Notes: generated by a model from the letters alone, not told the origin. Positions 17,337 to 25,608 are shown, counted from the first letter of the stretch. The stretch: DNA of 64,000 bases from Microbulbifer aggregans (GCF_001750105.1 NZ_CP014143.1:2223001-2287000), one strand, 5' to 3'. Program-made: numbers and translations.

Positions 17337-17417
17337 ACATAACAAGCGTAAGCAGTTCACGCCGGCCCCTGGCGGGGCCTCTGTGGGACGCCTTACGCTT
17401 TGCTTCGGGCGTTATCT
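17337..17417 (+). repeat. attC site 18
   Basis: 81 bp. Left core ACATAAC matches the start TTATGT exactly; right core GTTATCT. Confidence 0.87.
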
Positions 17418-17426
17418 TTCGTTCCA

Positions 17427-17822
17427 ATGAGCCTACCCAGTTTGCCATTATTTTATATAACCGCGTTGATTCTGGCTCTTCTATTGGCAGGAGTCGGATT
17501 GGCCGGAATTAAATGGATCAAAAATTACAAGGTTATTTCCTGCGTAATTTCCAGCATTGGGGTAGCCCTCCTCGCGATCCTGGTGCTGGTCTCAATCATG
17601 TATAGCTCCAACGCGTTCTCTTCGCTTAGAGCCTCGGAATTGGTCCTGATTGGACTGCCGTTACTGGTATACGCCGTTGCCCTCCTGTTCCTCGCAAGAC
17701 TGGCAAACACTTCACTGGCCCTGACATGTCTTTTCGGCATGGGCGGCTTACTGGCGCTTTATCATCTGGGTGGTGCCGTTCTGATGTTATCTATATGTAG
17801 CTTTGATTCTCGAGGTTGCTGA
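17427..17822 (+). CDS. Cassette 19: hypothetical four-helix membrane protein
   Basis: 131 aa, almost wholly hydrophobic, with helices at about 7-29, 38-58, 70-90 and 98-120. The ATG at 17427 is 10 nt after the attC core; upstream in-frame codons lie inside attC 18. Base composition is closer to the chromosome than in other cassettes. Family not recognised. Confidence 0.65.
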   Translation: MSLPSLPLFYITALILALLLAGVGLAGIKWIKNYKVISCVISSIGVALLAILVLVSIMYSSNAFSSLRASELVLIGLPLLVYAVALLFLARLANTSLALTCLFGMGGLLALYHLGGAVLMLSICSFDSRGC

Positions 17823-17874
17823 GGTGCGAGCCAGTTCAGCTTATCCCAGCTATTGTTCGTGCTGATCCCAAATT

Positions 17875-17907
17875 GTCTAACTATTGACTGTCGCCCCTGC
17901 GTTAGGG
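17875..17907 (+). repeat. Degenerate attC remnant closing the array
   Basis: GTCTAAC (17875-17881) and GCCCCTGC-GTTAGGG (to 17907) look like the two ends of an attC with the middle lost. The left core does not match the last cassette's start (TTATCT, expected AGATAAC). The cassette may therefore be fixed, or this end was built by deletion. Confidence 0.5.
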
Positions 17908-18054
17908 TATCCACTAGATTTTACGAGCAGTATTTCTCTTAGCGGATGCATCGTTGATACTGTCCTTTGGATCCACTGGAGGGTAACAATGGCATGCTCA
18001 GATCGATCCCGTCGTAAGCCTTGATTGCGGGATGGCAATCGGCAAGGAGGCTCC

Positions 18055-18807
18055 ATGCAAGCCAAAGTAGGGTTAATTACCAATGCGCTGGACTTTGTTG
18101 GTCCACCGGCCGTGGAAGCTCTGTTGGAGGACGGTTACCGGGTGATTGCCCAGGACCCGGCTTTTGCGGATGAGGGCAGGAGGGAGGAATACGTCGGACG
18201 GCACTCGGGCATAGTGCCGCTGGGGCCAATGAATCCCTATGATCTGATCACCCGGGTATGGGACGAAAGTGGCAGGTTGGATGTGCTGATCAGCAACGAT
18301 ACCTTTCCGGCCATTCACACACCGGTGGATGAGGCCAATATCGAAGACCTCTATGCGACCGTCGAAAACGTGATGGTGGCGCCGTTCAAGCTGATGCAGG
18401 CGGCGATTCCCAGATTGAAAGCGCAGGGTTTTGGTAACGTCATACTGGTGACCTCCTCGCGAACGGAGCTGCCCTTACCGGGCGGGGCGATACCGGATAT
18501 GGCCCGCGCGGGGGCCAATGCCCTGGTGAAATCCTTGAGTATCGAGCTGGCACCGTTCGGTATCCCGGTAAATGCTATTGCCCCTAATTACCTGTACAGT
18601 GAGGCGTATTTTCCCCGGGCGAAGTTTATCGATGACCCTGCCGGCCAAGAGTTCATCCGGGAGGTTGTACCCGCGGGCAGGTTGGGTGAGCCGGAAGAGG
18701 TGGGTGAACTGGTGCGTTACCTGGCGAATATGAAAGGCTCCTTCCATACGGGGACAGTTATCAAGTTTGCCGGTGGCTGGCCCGCCGCCCCCAAGCGGCC
18801 CAATTAG
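18055..18807 (+). CDS. Halohydrin dehalogenase-like SDR-fold protein lacking the catalytic Tyr
   Basis: 250 aa, strong AAGGAGG ribosome site. It lacks the SDR cofactor motif GxxxGxG. It has instead T9-x4-F14-x-G16 (TNALDFVG), the halide-pocket signature of halohydrin dehalogenases. Further matches to HheA/HheC-type enzymes are LDVLISND, AIAPNYLYSE and a C-terminal FAGGWP. In the catalytic S-x12-Y-x3-R block, S134 and R151 are present, but the Tyr position (147) is Pro in GGAIPDMARAG. It is therefore either an altered enzyme or an inactive relative. It is followed directly by a PLA2-like gene. Confidence 0.75.
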   Translation: MQAKVGLITNALDFVGPPAVEALLEDGYRVIAQDPAFADEGRREEYVGRHSGIVPLGPMNPYDLITRVWDESGRLDVLISNDTFPAIHTPVDEANIEDLYATVENVMVAPFKLMQAAIPRLKAQGFGNVILVTSSRTELPLPGGAIPDMARAGANALVKSLSIELAPFGIPVNAIAPNYLYSEAYFPRAKFIDDPAGQEFIREVVPAGRLGEPEEVGELVRYLANMKGSFHTGTVIKFAGGWPAAPKRPN

Positions 18808-19218
18808 GTGAAACGTGGGGTAAGTGTGCGTTTACTGTTTCTCTTTTTCCTGTTGCTCAGCGCGCCGCTCTCGGCGCAGACCCTCGAGGCATTCAGTTCT
18901 GATGGCTGCAGTGCTTTTCCGGATGGGACCCTGGCACAACAGGAGCTCTGGCTGAGCTGTTGCACCGATCATGACTATGCCTACTGGAAAGGCGGTACCT
19001 TCCAGGAGCGTGTAGAGGCTGATGAAGCACTCCGTCAGTGTGTGGCTTCGCTGGGTGAGCCCGAGATCGCGGTGCTCATGCTTGCCGGTGTGCGAGTAGG
19101 GGGCACGCCTTTCCTGCCGACGGAGTTTCGCTGGGGCTATGGCTGGCCCTTTCCCCGTGGCTACCGGGCGCTGAGCGAGGAGGAATCGCTACAGGTAGAG
19201 GCTCTCGCCCCCAAATAA
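18808..19218 (+). CDS. Secreted phospholipase A2-like protein
   Basis: 136 aa, GTG start directly after the stop of the upstream gene, so probably co-translated. Signal peptide at about 1-23 (cleavage after LSA). The mature part holds DGCSAFPDG and CCTDHDYAYWKGG, the Cys/His-Asp arrangement of prokaryotic phospholipase A2-type folds (CxxHD). A Ca-dependent lipase activity is inferred only; the family is often annotated as hypothetical. Confidence 0.6.
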   Translation: MKRGVSVRLLFLFFLLLSAPLSAQTLEAFSSDGCSAFPDGTLAQQELWLSCCTDHDYAYWKGGTFQERVEADEALRQCVASLGEPEIAVLMLAGVRVGGTPFLPTEFRWGYGWPFPRGYRALSEEESLQVEALAPK

Positions 19219-19416
19219 CGGGTCCGTGGATTTACTGTTTTTCGGTTACATCGCCTTCACGGGTCTCCGTGAGCCAGACCTGTCTGCAGCTCTGCGTCTG
19301 ATTCCCTTCCATCTCCTGTCTGCTGCACTATCGTTGCCACTGTCCTTTTTCTTATTTGACGATCTCACATCTTACTCAGGGTGGGGCGCTCCAAGCTACA
19401 TCAAGGAAAGAACAGC

Positions 19417-20862
19417 GTGAAAAAAGATGACAGGAATCGCACGACGACCGATGCCGGTATCCCCGTTGCCAGCGACGAGTACTCCCTGACAGTCGGGCCG
19501 GAAGGCCCGATCGTGCTGCACGATCATTACTTGATCGAGCAGATGGCGAACTTCAACCGCGAACGTATTCCCGAGCGCCAGCCCCATGCCAAGGGCTCCG
19601 GTGCTTTTGGCCACTTTGAAGTGACACAGGATGTGAGTGCCTTTACCAAGGCGGCTGTGTTTCAGCCCGGTACCAAGACAGATACGTTGATCCGCTTTTC
19701 CACTGTCGCCGGCGAGCGGGGCAGCCCGGATACCTGGCGGGATCCGCGGGGATTTGCCCTCAAGTTTTATACCTCCGAGGGCAACTACGACATGGTCGGC
19801 AACAACACGCCGGTCTTTTTCCTCCGGGATCCGATGAAATTCCAGCACTTTATCCGCTCGCAGAAACGCCGTGCGGACAGCGGCCTGCGGGATCACGACA
19901 TGCAGTGGGATTTTTGGACACTGTCGCCGGAGTCGGCGCACCAGGTCACCTGGCTGATGGGTGACCGGGGCATTCCCAGGACCTATCGGCATATGAATGG
20001 CTATTCGAGCCACACCTATCTGTGGGTGAACAAGGACGGCGAGCGTTTCTGGGTCAAGTATCACTTCAAGACCGACCAGGGCATCGAGTGCCTGACCCAG
20101 GAAGAGGCGGACCGGATTGCGGGGGAGGATTCGGATGCCCACCGGCGCGACCTGTTCGATGCCATTGCGCGGGGAGACTACCCGAGCTGGACCCTCAAAG
20201 TGCAGATCATGCCGTTCGCCGAGGCGGAAAATTACCGCTTCCACCCCTTTGACCTGACCAAAGTCTGGCCTCACGACGACTATCCCCTGCAGGAAGTGGG
20301 GCGGCTGACGCTGGATCGTAATCCCACGGACTTCCATACCGAGATCGAGCAGGCCGCCTTCGAACCCAACAATACCGTGCCCGGTATCGGCTTCAGCCCG
20401 GACAAGATGTTGCTGGCGCGGGTCTTTGCCTACGCAGATGCGCACCGGGCAAGGATGGGCGTCAACTACAAGCAGATACCCGTCAATGCGCCCAAGTGCC
20501 CGGTGCACAGTTACAGCAAGGACGGAGCCATGCGGGTGCAGAATGTTGCTGATCCGGTTTACGCCCCGAATTCCAAGGGTGGCCCCAGCGCCGACCACAC
20601 CTACACGGAAAAATGGTCGGCAAGTGGTGACTTTGTGCACGCGCCCTACAAACCGCATAAGGAGGACGATGACTTTGTCCAGCCAGGCATGCTGGTCCGG
20701 GATGTGATGGACGATGGAGCACGGGATCGCCTGGTGTCCAATGTGGTGGGGCACCTGAAGGCGGGGGTATCGGACGAGGTACTGGAACGCGCCTTTGATT
20801 ATTGGCGCAAGGTCGACAAGGAATTGGGCGACCGCATCGAGCAGGGGGTGCGTAAAGGCTGA
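19417..20862 (+). CDS. Catalase (small-subunit haem type, KatA-like)
   Basis: About 481 aa from the GTG at 19417, which has an AAGGAAAG ribosome site. It dismutates hydrogen peroxide. The catalytic His57 is in [24 protein letters not shown] holds the active-site Asn, and [17 protein letters not shown] holds the proximal haem Tyr. There is no C-terminal flavodoxin domain, so it is a small-subunit (clade 3-like) catalase. No OxyR gene is adjacent. A periplasmic peroxiredoxin lies convergently next door. Confidence 0.97.
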   Translation: MKKDDRNRTTTDAGIPVASDEYSLTVGPEGPIVLHDHYLIEQMANFNRERIPERQPHAKGSGAFGHFEVTQDVSAFTKAAVFQPGTKTDTLIRFSTVAGERGSPDTWRDPRGFALKFYTSEGNYDMVGNNTPVFFLRDPMKFQHFIRSQKRRADSGLRDHDMQWDFWTLSPESAHQVTWLMGDRGIPRTYRHMNGYSSHTYLWVNKDGERFWVKYHFKTDQGIECLTQEEADRIAGEDSDAHRRDLFDAIARGDYPSWTLKVQIMPFAEAENYRFHPFDLTKVWPHDDYPLQEVGRLTLDRNPTDFHTEIEQAAFEPNNTVPGIGFSPDKMLLARVFAYADAHRARMGVNYKQIPVNAPKCPVHSYSKDGAMRVQNVADPVYAPNSKGGPSADHTYTEKWSASGDFVHAPYKPHKEDDDFVQPGMLVRDVMDDGARDRLVSNVVGHLKAGVSDEVLERAFDYWRKVDKELGDRIEQGVRKG

Positions 20863-20915
20863 ACGGGATAAGCAGGCCGACACCGCACGGGGCGGCCTGC
20901 CGAATGCGTCAGAAT

Positions 20916-21434
20916 TCAGCCCTTACGAGCGACGTCCAGCTCACCCAGGGTGCGAGCGATATCCTCGGCGCTGGTGGCGGGCTTGATATCCCGGTCGATT
21001 TTCAGGATGCGTCCGTCTTTGCCGATGTAAATGGTGACGCGCTTGGCGACATTCATGACTGGCATCAGCACATCGTAGGCTTTCGCGGTTTCGCCGTCGG
21101 GGTCACTGAGTAGAGGGAAGTCCGCCTTCTGCTCCTCGGCGAACTTCTTGTTGGTCTCCAGCTCGTCGGTACTCGCCATGAAGTAGGCCACATCGTATTC
21201 GCGGATCAGGTGCCCGTTTTCTGCCAGTGACTTGCACTCAATGGTACAGCCCTTGGTGAAGGCCTTTGGATACCAGGCGATGACCACCGCCTTGTTTCCC
21301 TTGTAGTCAGACAGCTTGTGGGTCTTGCCGTCAGACCCCTGCAGGCTGAACTCGGGCGCCTGTTCACCGACTTCCAGTGCCGCGAGGGGCAGGCTGAGCA
21401 GGGTGGCGACGAAAAAGCCGATAAGTCTTGTCAT
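20916..21434 (-). CDS. Periplasmic peroxiredoxin (AhpC/TSA, PrxQ/Bcp-like)
   Basis: 172 aa from the ATG at 21434. Signal peptide at about 1-19 (TRLIGFFVATLLSLPLAA). The thioredoxin-fold active site reads YPKAFTKGCTIECKS: the peroxidatic Cys is in GCT, with a second Cys four residues on. That is a C-x3-C spacing instead of the usual C-x4-C of Bcp. It probably reduces peroxides in the envelope with an external thiol donor. It converges on katA. Confidence 0.88.
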   Translation of the reverse strand: MTRLIGFFVATLLSLPLAALEVGEQAPEFSLQGSDGKTHKLSDYKGNKAVVIAWYPKAFTKGCTIECKSLAENGHLIREYDVAYFMASTDELETNKKFAEEQKADFPLLSDPDGETAKAYDVLMPVMNVAKRVTIYIGKDGRILKIDRDIKPATSAEDIARTLGELDVARKG

Positions 21435-21600
21435 GATTGATCCCATCGTTGTTTGTGTATGCGGGTAAGCGTCTTTAACAGAGGCTACTACTTACTGTCC
21501 GGTTATTTCCATAGACCGGAAGGGTTTCGACTATACGCGCCGGCAGGCGCTGCTGTTGTCTCGGTTCAGGTTTTACCATTTCCCGGAGTGGCTGTCCCCT

Positions 21601-21939
21601 GTGTCTGATACGCAATACCCGGTGACGCCGGATCAGCGTTATTTTGTCGTCCGCGGCAGGCTGTGGCGGCGGTCGAATCCGGCTTTGAGTAATGAACAGC
21701 GCGAGCGGCTGGTGCGTGAATTGATGCGCTGCCGTTCTGCGGTTGGGCGCGCCAAACGCAGCGGTGACTCTGAGGCGGAAAAAATCGCCCGCAGCGGTGT
21801 TCACGCGGCCAAGGTGGCGCTGGGCGAGCGGGGACCGGTCTGGTGGGACGACGGCGCACCGGACTACAACCGCTACCTGGTGAAGAATACGCCCTATCGG
21901 GACTGGTATACGCAGCTGCGTACCCATGAGGGTGAATAG
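21601..21939 (+). CDS. Conserved hypothetical protein (VRGRLWR family)
   Basis: 112 aa with a GTG start at 21601; a longer TTG-started frame exists but the conserved part begins here. The sequence YFVVRGRLWRRSNPAL, then RCRSAVGRAKRSGD, LGERGPVWWDDGAPDYNR and NTPYRDWY, recurs in many proteobacterial hypothetical proteins, from memory. No function is assigned to them. Soluble, basic, no signal peptide. Confidence 0.75.
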   Translation: MSDTQYPVTPDQRYFVVRGRLWRRSNPALSNEQRERLVRELMRCRSAVGRAKRSGDSEAEKIARSGVHAAKVALGERGPVWWDDGAPDYNRYLVKNTPYRDWYTQLRTHEGE

Positions 21940-22003
21940 GTAAGGGATTGGCGGGAATGCGTGCAGGCTATGATCTTGTGATGCGAGAGAAAATGGTCCG
22001 ACT

Positions 22004-23272
22004 ATGAGTCAATCCTCCTCCAAGCTTGGCATCAACGGCGCCTGGTCCATGGCTGTGGGAGGGATGATCGGTGGTGGCATTTTTGCCACGCTCGGCGTGG
22101 TCGTCACCATTTCCGGCTCTCTTACCTGGCTCAGCTTCCTGACCGCAGGGCTGATTGCCCTTGCCACCGGGTATAGCTATGTCCATCTGGCTTCCCATTA
22201 CCACAAGGGCGGTGGTGCTTTCACATTTCTTCGGGAAGTCGGTGCGACAAACATCGCCGGCACGCTGTCCTGGGTGCTGCTGGTGGGCTATGTGCTCACG
22301 AATTCGGTTTACGCCTTCACGTTTGGTCAGTACCTGGGCTATGTGCTCGATATGGGCGCTTGGGTGCCCCGGGCCTCCGCGTTTGCGATCATGGTGTTGT
22401 TCATCGGTTTGAACCTGCGCGGCGTGGCGGAGGCGGGTGGCGTCGAAATTTTTCTGGTCTGGGTGAAGTTGATCGTGCTCGTTGGGCTGGCCACTTGGGG
22501 CCTTTCCCGGTGGCAACCGGAAATGCTGTCCCGCGGGGTTCCCGATGCCAGCCTGGCTGCAGCGCTGTTTGGTGCGGCGTCGGTTTTTATGGCCTACGAG
22601 GGTTTTCAGCTGCTGGCCTACGATTACGATGACATCCACCAGCCGGACAAAACCTTACCGCGATCGGTTTTATCGGCGATCGTGGTGGTGATCTTCGTTT
22701 ATATCCTGGTAGCACTGGGGACGGCCATGCTGATTGGCGCCGATGGTGTGGTGCAGCATGAGGAGGTGGCGCTGGCTATTGCAGGGCGGGAAGTATTGGG
22801 CACCACCGGCGTGGTGATTGTCACCATTGCCGCAGCCTTCTCCACCGGCTCGGCGATTAACTCGACGCTGTTCGCGACTGCCCGTCTTGCCCATACCGTA
22901 GCCCGGGCCAATGAACTGCCAAAAGTCCTGACGCACCAGAATTCCGCCGGCATTCCGGACAGGGCAGTTCTTCTGCTGGGCTTTGCCGCGGCAATTCTCG
23001 CAGCACTCGGCACCCTCACGGCGCTGGTCGAGGCGGCGAGTCTCTCCTTCCTGGTAACGTTTGCTGTTGTCTGTGCGCTGGCTTTTCATAAGAAAACGGG
23101 CCGGCGCTGGATCACGGGCTTTGGCGCCGTTGCTGCGACGGCATCGGCACTCGCACTGGTAGTCCGACTTGTATCGGAGGATCCGCTCACCCTGTTGTTT
23201 TTTGCCGGGCTGGTTGTGGCCGCGGTGGTGATCAGGCCGCTGTGGCTACGAAGAGGGAAGGGCGACTCGTAG
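22004..23272 (+). CDS. APC-superfamily amino acid permease
   Basis: 422 aa, about 12 transmembrane helices. The N-terminal GGMIGGGIFATLG is the substrate-binding unwound helix 1 of the APC family, and FMAYEGFQLLAYDYDD matches the helix 6 region. Substrate cannot be told from the sequence. It is followed about 100 nt later by an M42-like peptidase gene on the same strand, which hints at peptide or amino acid use. Confidence 0.88.
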   Translation: MSQSSSKLGINGAWSMAVGGMIGGGIFATLGVVVTISGSLTWLSFLTAGLIALATGYSYVHLASHYHKGGGAFTFLREVGATNIAGTLSWVLLVGYVLTNSVYAFTFGQYLGYVLDMGAWVPRASAFAIMVLFIGLNLRGVAEAGGVEIFLVWVKLIVLVGLATWGLSRWQPEMLSRGVPDASLAAALFGAASVFMAYEGFQLLAYDYDDIHQPDKTLPRSVLSAIVVVIFVYILVALGTAMLIGADGVVQHEEVALAIAGREVLGTTGVVIVTIAAAFSTGSAINSTLFATARLAHTVARANELPKVLTHQNSAGIPDRAVLLLGFAAAILAALGTLTALVEAASLSFLVTFAVVCALAFHKKTGRRWITGFGAVAATASALALVVRLVSEDPLTLLFFAGLVVAAVVIRPLWLRRGKGDS

Positions 23273-23370
23273 TTTTCTGTTTGCGCTAGTGGCCAAAGGC
23301 GATATAAACGGCGGATGTAAGCGAGGGCTCCCGCCCGGGTGCTGCTTAATGGAACGGGGAGGGTACGAGA

Positions 23371-24435
23371 ATGGAAAAAATCGAGGACTTCATTGACCTG
23401 TTGAAGGTCCTGGTTCGCAGCCCCAGCGTGGTAGGGGCGGAGCATTCGTTCTTTCGGGTGTTGCAGCGTGAGCTCGAGGAGCGGGGCGCACAAGTAACCT
23501 GGTATGAGGGCGTGCTGGTGGCCCATGGCCAGCGGCCGAATTCCGCCATGTTCTCCGCCCATATCGACCGCCATGGCCTGATCTGCACCGGGCCCAACGA
23601 ATTCCAGTATGCGGCGTTCGTGGCCGGTCGTCGCTCTGACCTGCTGGGCAACTCCGTGTCAGAAAAGCTGATGATGAAAATTGTCGACCGCTTTCACGGC
23701 GTGCCGGTGATGGCTTACGAACCCTGGTCGGGATCCTATCGCGGCGCTGGCATCATCGACAAGGCTTACGTCTGTGAATACCGCAACAACCTGATTTTTG
23801 AAGTGGACGGGCTGGAACACCTAGTGGCGGGTACGCCGGTGGCGTTTACCGATCGCTTGACCATTGAGGACGGTATTCTCAGCGCCCAGCTGGACAATGT
23901 CCTGACCGCCGCCCACCTGGTGCATCTGTTCGCGCTCGGTTTCCAGGGCACCGCGTTTTTTACCGCCCAGGAGGAGGCGGGCAGTAGCTGGCGCTACCTG
24001 CTCGAATGGTTCCGCCGTTTTAATGGTGCCACCGACCGGCTGGTGGTGGTGGATACCAGTCCTTACCCGGACCGCGAGACGGCGGACCGCCAGCAAGTGG
24101 TCCTGCGCCGTTGCGATGCCAATGCCGCGTTTCACCCGCAGACCACGGAGCAGCTCGAGGGTTTGTGCCGGCAAGAGGGGATCAGTTTCGCTTACAAGGA
24201 TACCTACATCGAGGAGCTGAACCGCCAGGCCGAGGCAGTGGGTGGCGAGCCGCAGTCCCTTGGCAGTACCGAAATGGGGCGCATCGCGGCCTCGTCAGGA
24301 GGGTTTGTGCAGGGGACTACCTTGCAGATCCCCACCACCGGCTATCACACCATGGAAGAGTCCGCGAGCCTGGAGGCCAATACCGGTTTCAGCCGCCTGC
24401 TGACGCGCTTCTGTCGGGAGTCCGATGCGCTGTAA
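23371..24435 (+). CDS. M42-like (M20/M42 clan) metallo-aminopeptidase
   Basis: 354 aa, good GGGAGGG ribosome site. Probable di-zinc ligands and catalytic residues are visible in order: AHIDRHG, SAQLDN, TAQEEAGSS (general-base Glu pair), VVDTSPYPD and TTGYHTMEE (final His). This is the order of the M42 glutamyl aminopeptidase/cellulase-M family. Cytoplasmic, no signal peptide. A role in peptide breakdown with the preceding permease is inferred. Confidence 0.85.
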   Translation: MEKIEDFIDLLKVLVRSPSVVGAEHSFFRVLQRELEERGAQVTWYEGVLVAHGQRPNSAMFSAHIDRHGLICTGPNEFQYAAFVAGRRSDLLGNSVSEKLMMKIVDRFHGVPVMAYEPWSGSYRGAGIIDKAYVCEYRNNLIFEVDGLEHLVAGTPVAFTDRLTIEDGILSAQLDNVLTAAHLVHLFALGFQGTAFFTAQEEAGSSWRYLLEWFRRFNGATDRLVVVDTSPYPDRETADRQQVVLRRCDANAAFHPQTTEQLEGLCRQEGISFAYKDTYIEELNRQAEAVGGEPQSLGSTEMGRIAASSGGFVQGTTLQIPTTGYHTMEESASLEANTGFSRLLTRFCRESDAL

Positions 24436-24582
24436 AGCGGGTGCAGCTCAGTGGGCGGCAGGCCGGTGTACTCGTGCAGTTGCAGTCGGTGGTTTTCGTT
24501 CATCCATGGCTTCGGTGTCCGGCTCAGGAACCGGCGGGCCGCTTCGGAAACCGAGCGGCCGCTTGTGGTCTAACCAGGCGGA

Positions 24583-24849
24583 TTAACTGTCGTCTGGCTC
24601 TTCGGAAAGAATCTCGGCGGTATTCGGATCTACCTTCACTTTGACGGGCTTGCCCTCCTTGAAGGCCTCGATTTCCCAGCGTCCATCGTCGAGGGAAACC
24701 TCGACAATCGGCGTATAGCCTTGCTGCTCCAGCGTGGTCAGCACAGTGGAGAGTGCCATGGCGCCGGGTGGGGGTTTTTTATCGGCGGCTGCCAGTGGCG
24801 ACAGGGTTGCGCCGGCAATGGCCAGCGCCAGTGCAATGGTGCGTTTCAT
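24583..24849 (-). CDS. Secreted PepSY-domain protein
   Basis: 88 aa from the ATG at 24849 (GGGGAAG ribosome site). Signal peptide at about 1-22 (cleavage after LAAA), then a single PepSY fold (LEQQGYTPIVEVSLDDGRWEIEAFKEG...VDPNTAEIL). Such proteins are thought to modulate proteases or sensor kinases in the envelope; here there is no such neighbour, so the partner is unknown. Confidence 0.85.
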   Translation of the reverse strand: MKRTIALALAIAGATLSPLAAADKKPPPGAMALSTVLTTLEQQGYTPIVEVSLDDGRWEIEAFKEGKPVKVKVDPNTAEILSEEPDDS

Positions 24850-24923
24850 ACGGCTTCCCCTGGCTTGAATAGCGCCGGGGCCGACCGTGGGCCGGCCCCC
24901 TTTTCCAATGAAGTCCGCGTGCA

Positions 24924-25412
24924 TTATGGGGCCTGGCTGTCGAGGCGCTGCTCCATCATGCTGCACCACTCCGCACTACCGCCATCCGGACCGTGGGCGC
25001 CGTCGCCGCCGGTGAGGCGGTCCATGGCGCGGAACCATTCGTCGGTGCCGACTTCCGGCAGCCCGTCGCTATACATTTCGGCGACTTTTGCGTCTACGCC
25101 GGGCATGGCGACGACTTTCTCATGGACCCACTGAAACCACTGCGGGGAGCAGGTCTCCACCTCGGTAGCAGAGCCCATGTCGGATGCACTCGATTGGTCC
25201 TGGCTGCCGGACTGGTCCTGGCCGTAGCCATTGTCAGGCATGGCGTCGTCGGTAGCCTCCCCGGGGGCGGTGCGTTCTTCCGCGGGTTCAGAGACTTCGA
25301 TGTCTTCCTCCATGGTCTCCACTTCTGTGGGTTCTACGGTTTCAGTTCTCTCGCCGCAGCCGACAAGCCATAGCGGCATCAGCAGGGCGGTCAGGACAGC
25401 AAAGCGGTACAT
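24924..25412 (-). CDS. Hypothetical lipoprotein
   Basis: 162 aa. Signal peptide with lipobox LVGC (Cys19), then an acidic low-complexity linker rich in Glu, Thr and Asp/Gln (to about residue 80). A small C-terminal domain contains two Cys residues (ETCSPQWFQWV; SAEWCSMMEQRL) that could form a disulphide. Outer-membrane or periplasmic-facing lipoprotein of unknown function. Confidence 0.78.
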   Translation of the reverse strand: MYRFAVLTALLMPLWLVGCGERTETVEPTEVETMEEDIEVSEPAEERTAPGEATDDAMPDNGYGQDQSGSQDQSSASDMGSATEVETCSPQWFQWVHEKVVAMPGVDAKVAEMYSDGLPEVGTDEWFRAMDRLTGGDGAHGPDGGSAEWCSMMEQRLDSQAP

Positions 25413-25564
25413 AGGGCACCTCTCGGTGATGAGTGAACGTTGCTCCCGGCAAAGATTGCCGAGGCGCGATATTTGCCCCTAAGCATAGGTGGAATTTCGC
25501 GACTGTGGGGATGATAGGGTCACGAGTTGGCAATGACCCGGAGGTTGACTTTGGGATTGATACA

Positions 25565-25583
25565 AATGAGAATCCTTCTCAAA
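25565..25583 (+). promoter_or_regulatory. Fur box upstream of the ferric iron transporter
   Basis: TGAGAAT-C-CTTCTCA (25567-25581) is a 7-1-7 inverted repeat with one mismatch, extended by A/T flanks, 28 nt before the start codon of the iron-binding protein gene. It fits the Fur consensus (TGATAAT-n-ATTATCA), so iron repression is predicted. Confidence 0.82.
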
Positions 25584-25608
25584 TTAATCAGGCAATCAGG
25601 GATTTTCG

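Larger units (their letters stand above)
6820..17907 (+). mobile_element. Chromosomal integron: integrase, attI and 19-cassette array
   Basis: The integrase gene reads leftward from about 7872. The cassettes read rightward from the attI junction at 8182 to an attC remnant at 17875-17907. Each cassette is one small plus-strand gene plus an imperfect palindrome (attC) bounded by RYYYAAC and GTTRRRY cores. Cassette limits read from the crossover points are 8183, 8880, 9416, 9895, 10370, 10835, 11356, 11934, 12455, 13087, 13482, 14226, 14596, 15133, 15697, 16044, 16592, 17032 and 17412. No transposase, plasmid gene or resistance gene is present, so this is a sedentary chromosomal integron rather than a class 1 mobile one. 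Confidence 0.95.

Noticed and set aside
8768-17417. Regularly spaced palindromic repeats considered as a CRISPR array
   Set aside because: Repeats are 57-144 bp, vary in sequence and flank protein-coding genes; cores and an integrase identify them as attC sites.
19226-19420. 64-codon frame between the PLA2-like gene and catalase
   Set aside because: Lacks a ribosome site, ends inside the catalase start region and resembles nothing known.
19396-20883. 495-codon minus-strand open frame opposite catalase
   Set aside because: Shadow of the catalase gene, with no recognisable motifs.
21968-22639. 223-codon minus-strand frame opposite the APC permease
   Set aside because: Shadow frame rich in His and Gln, without motifs.
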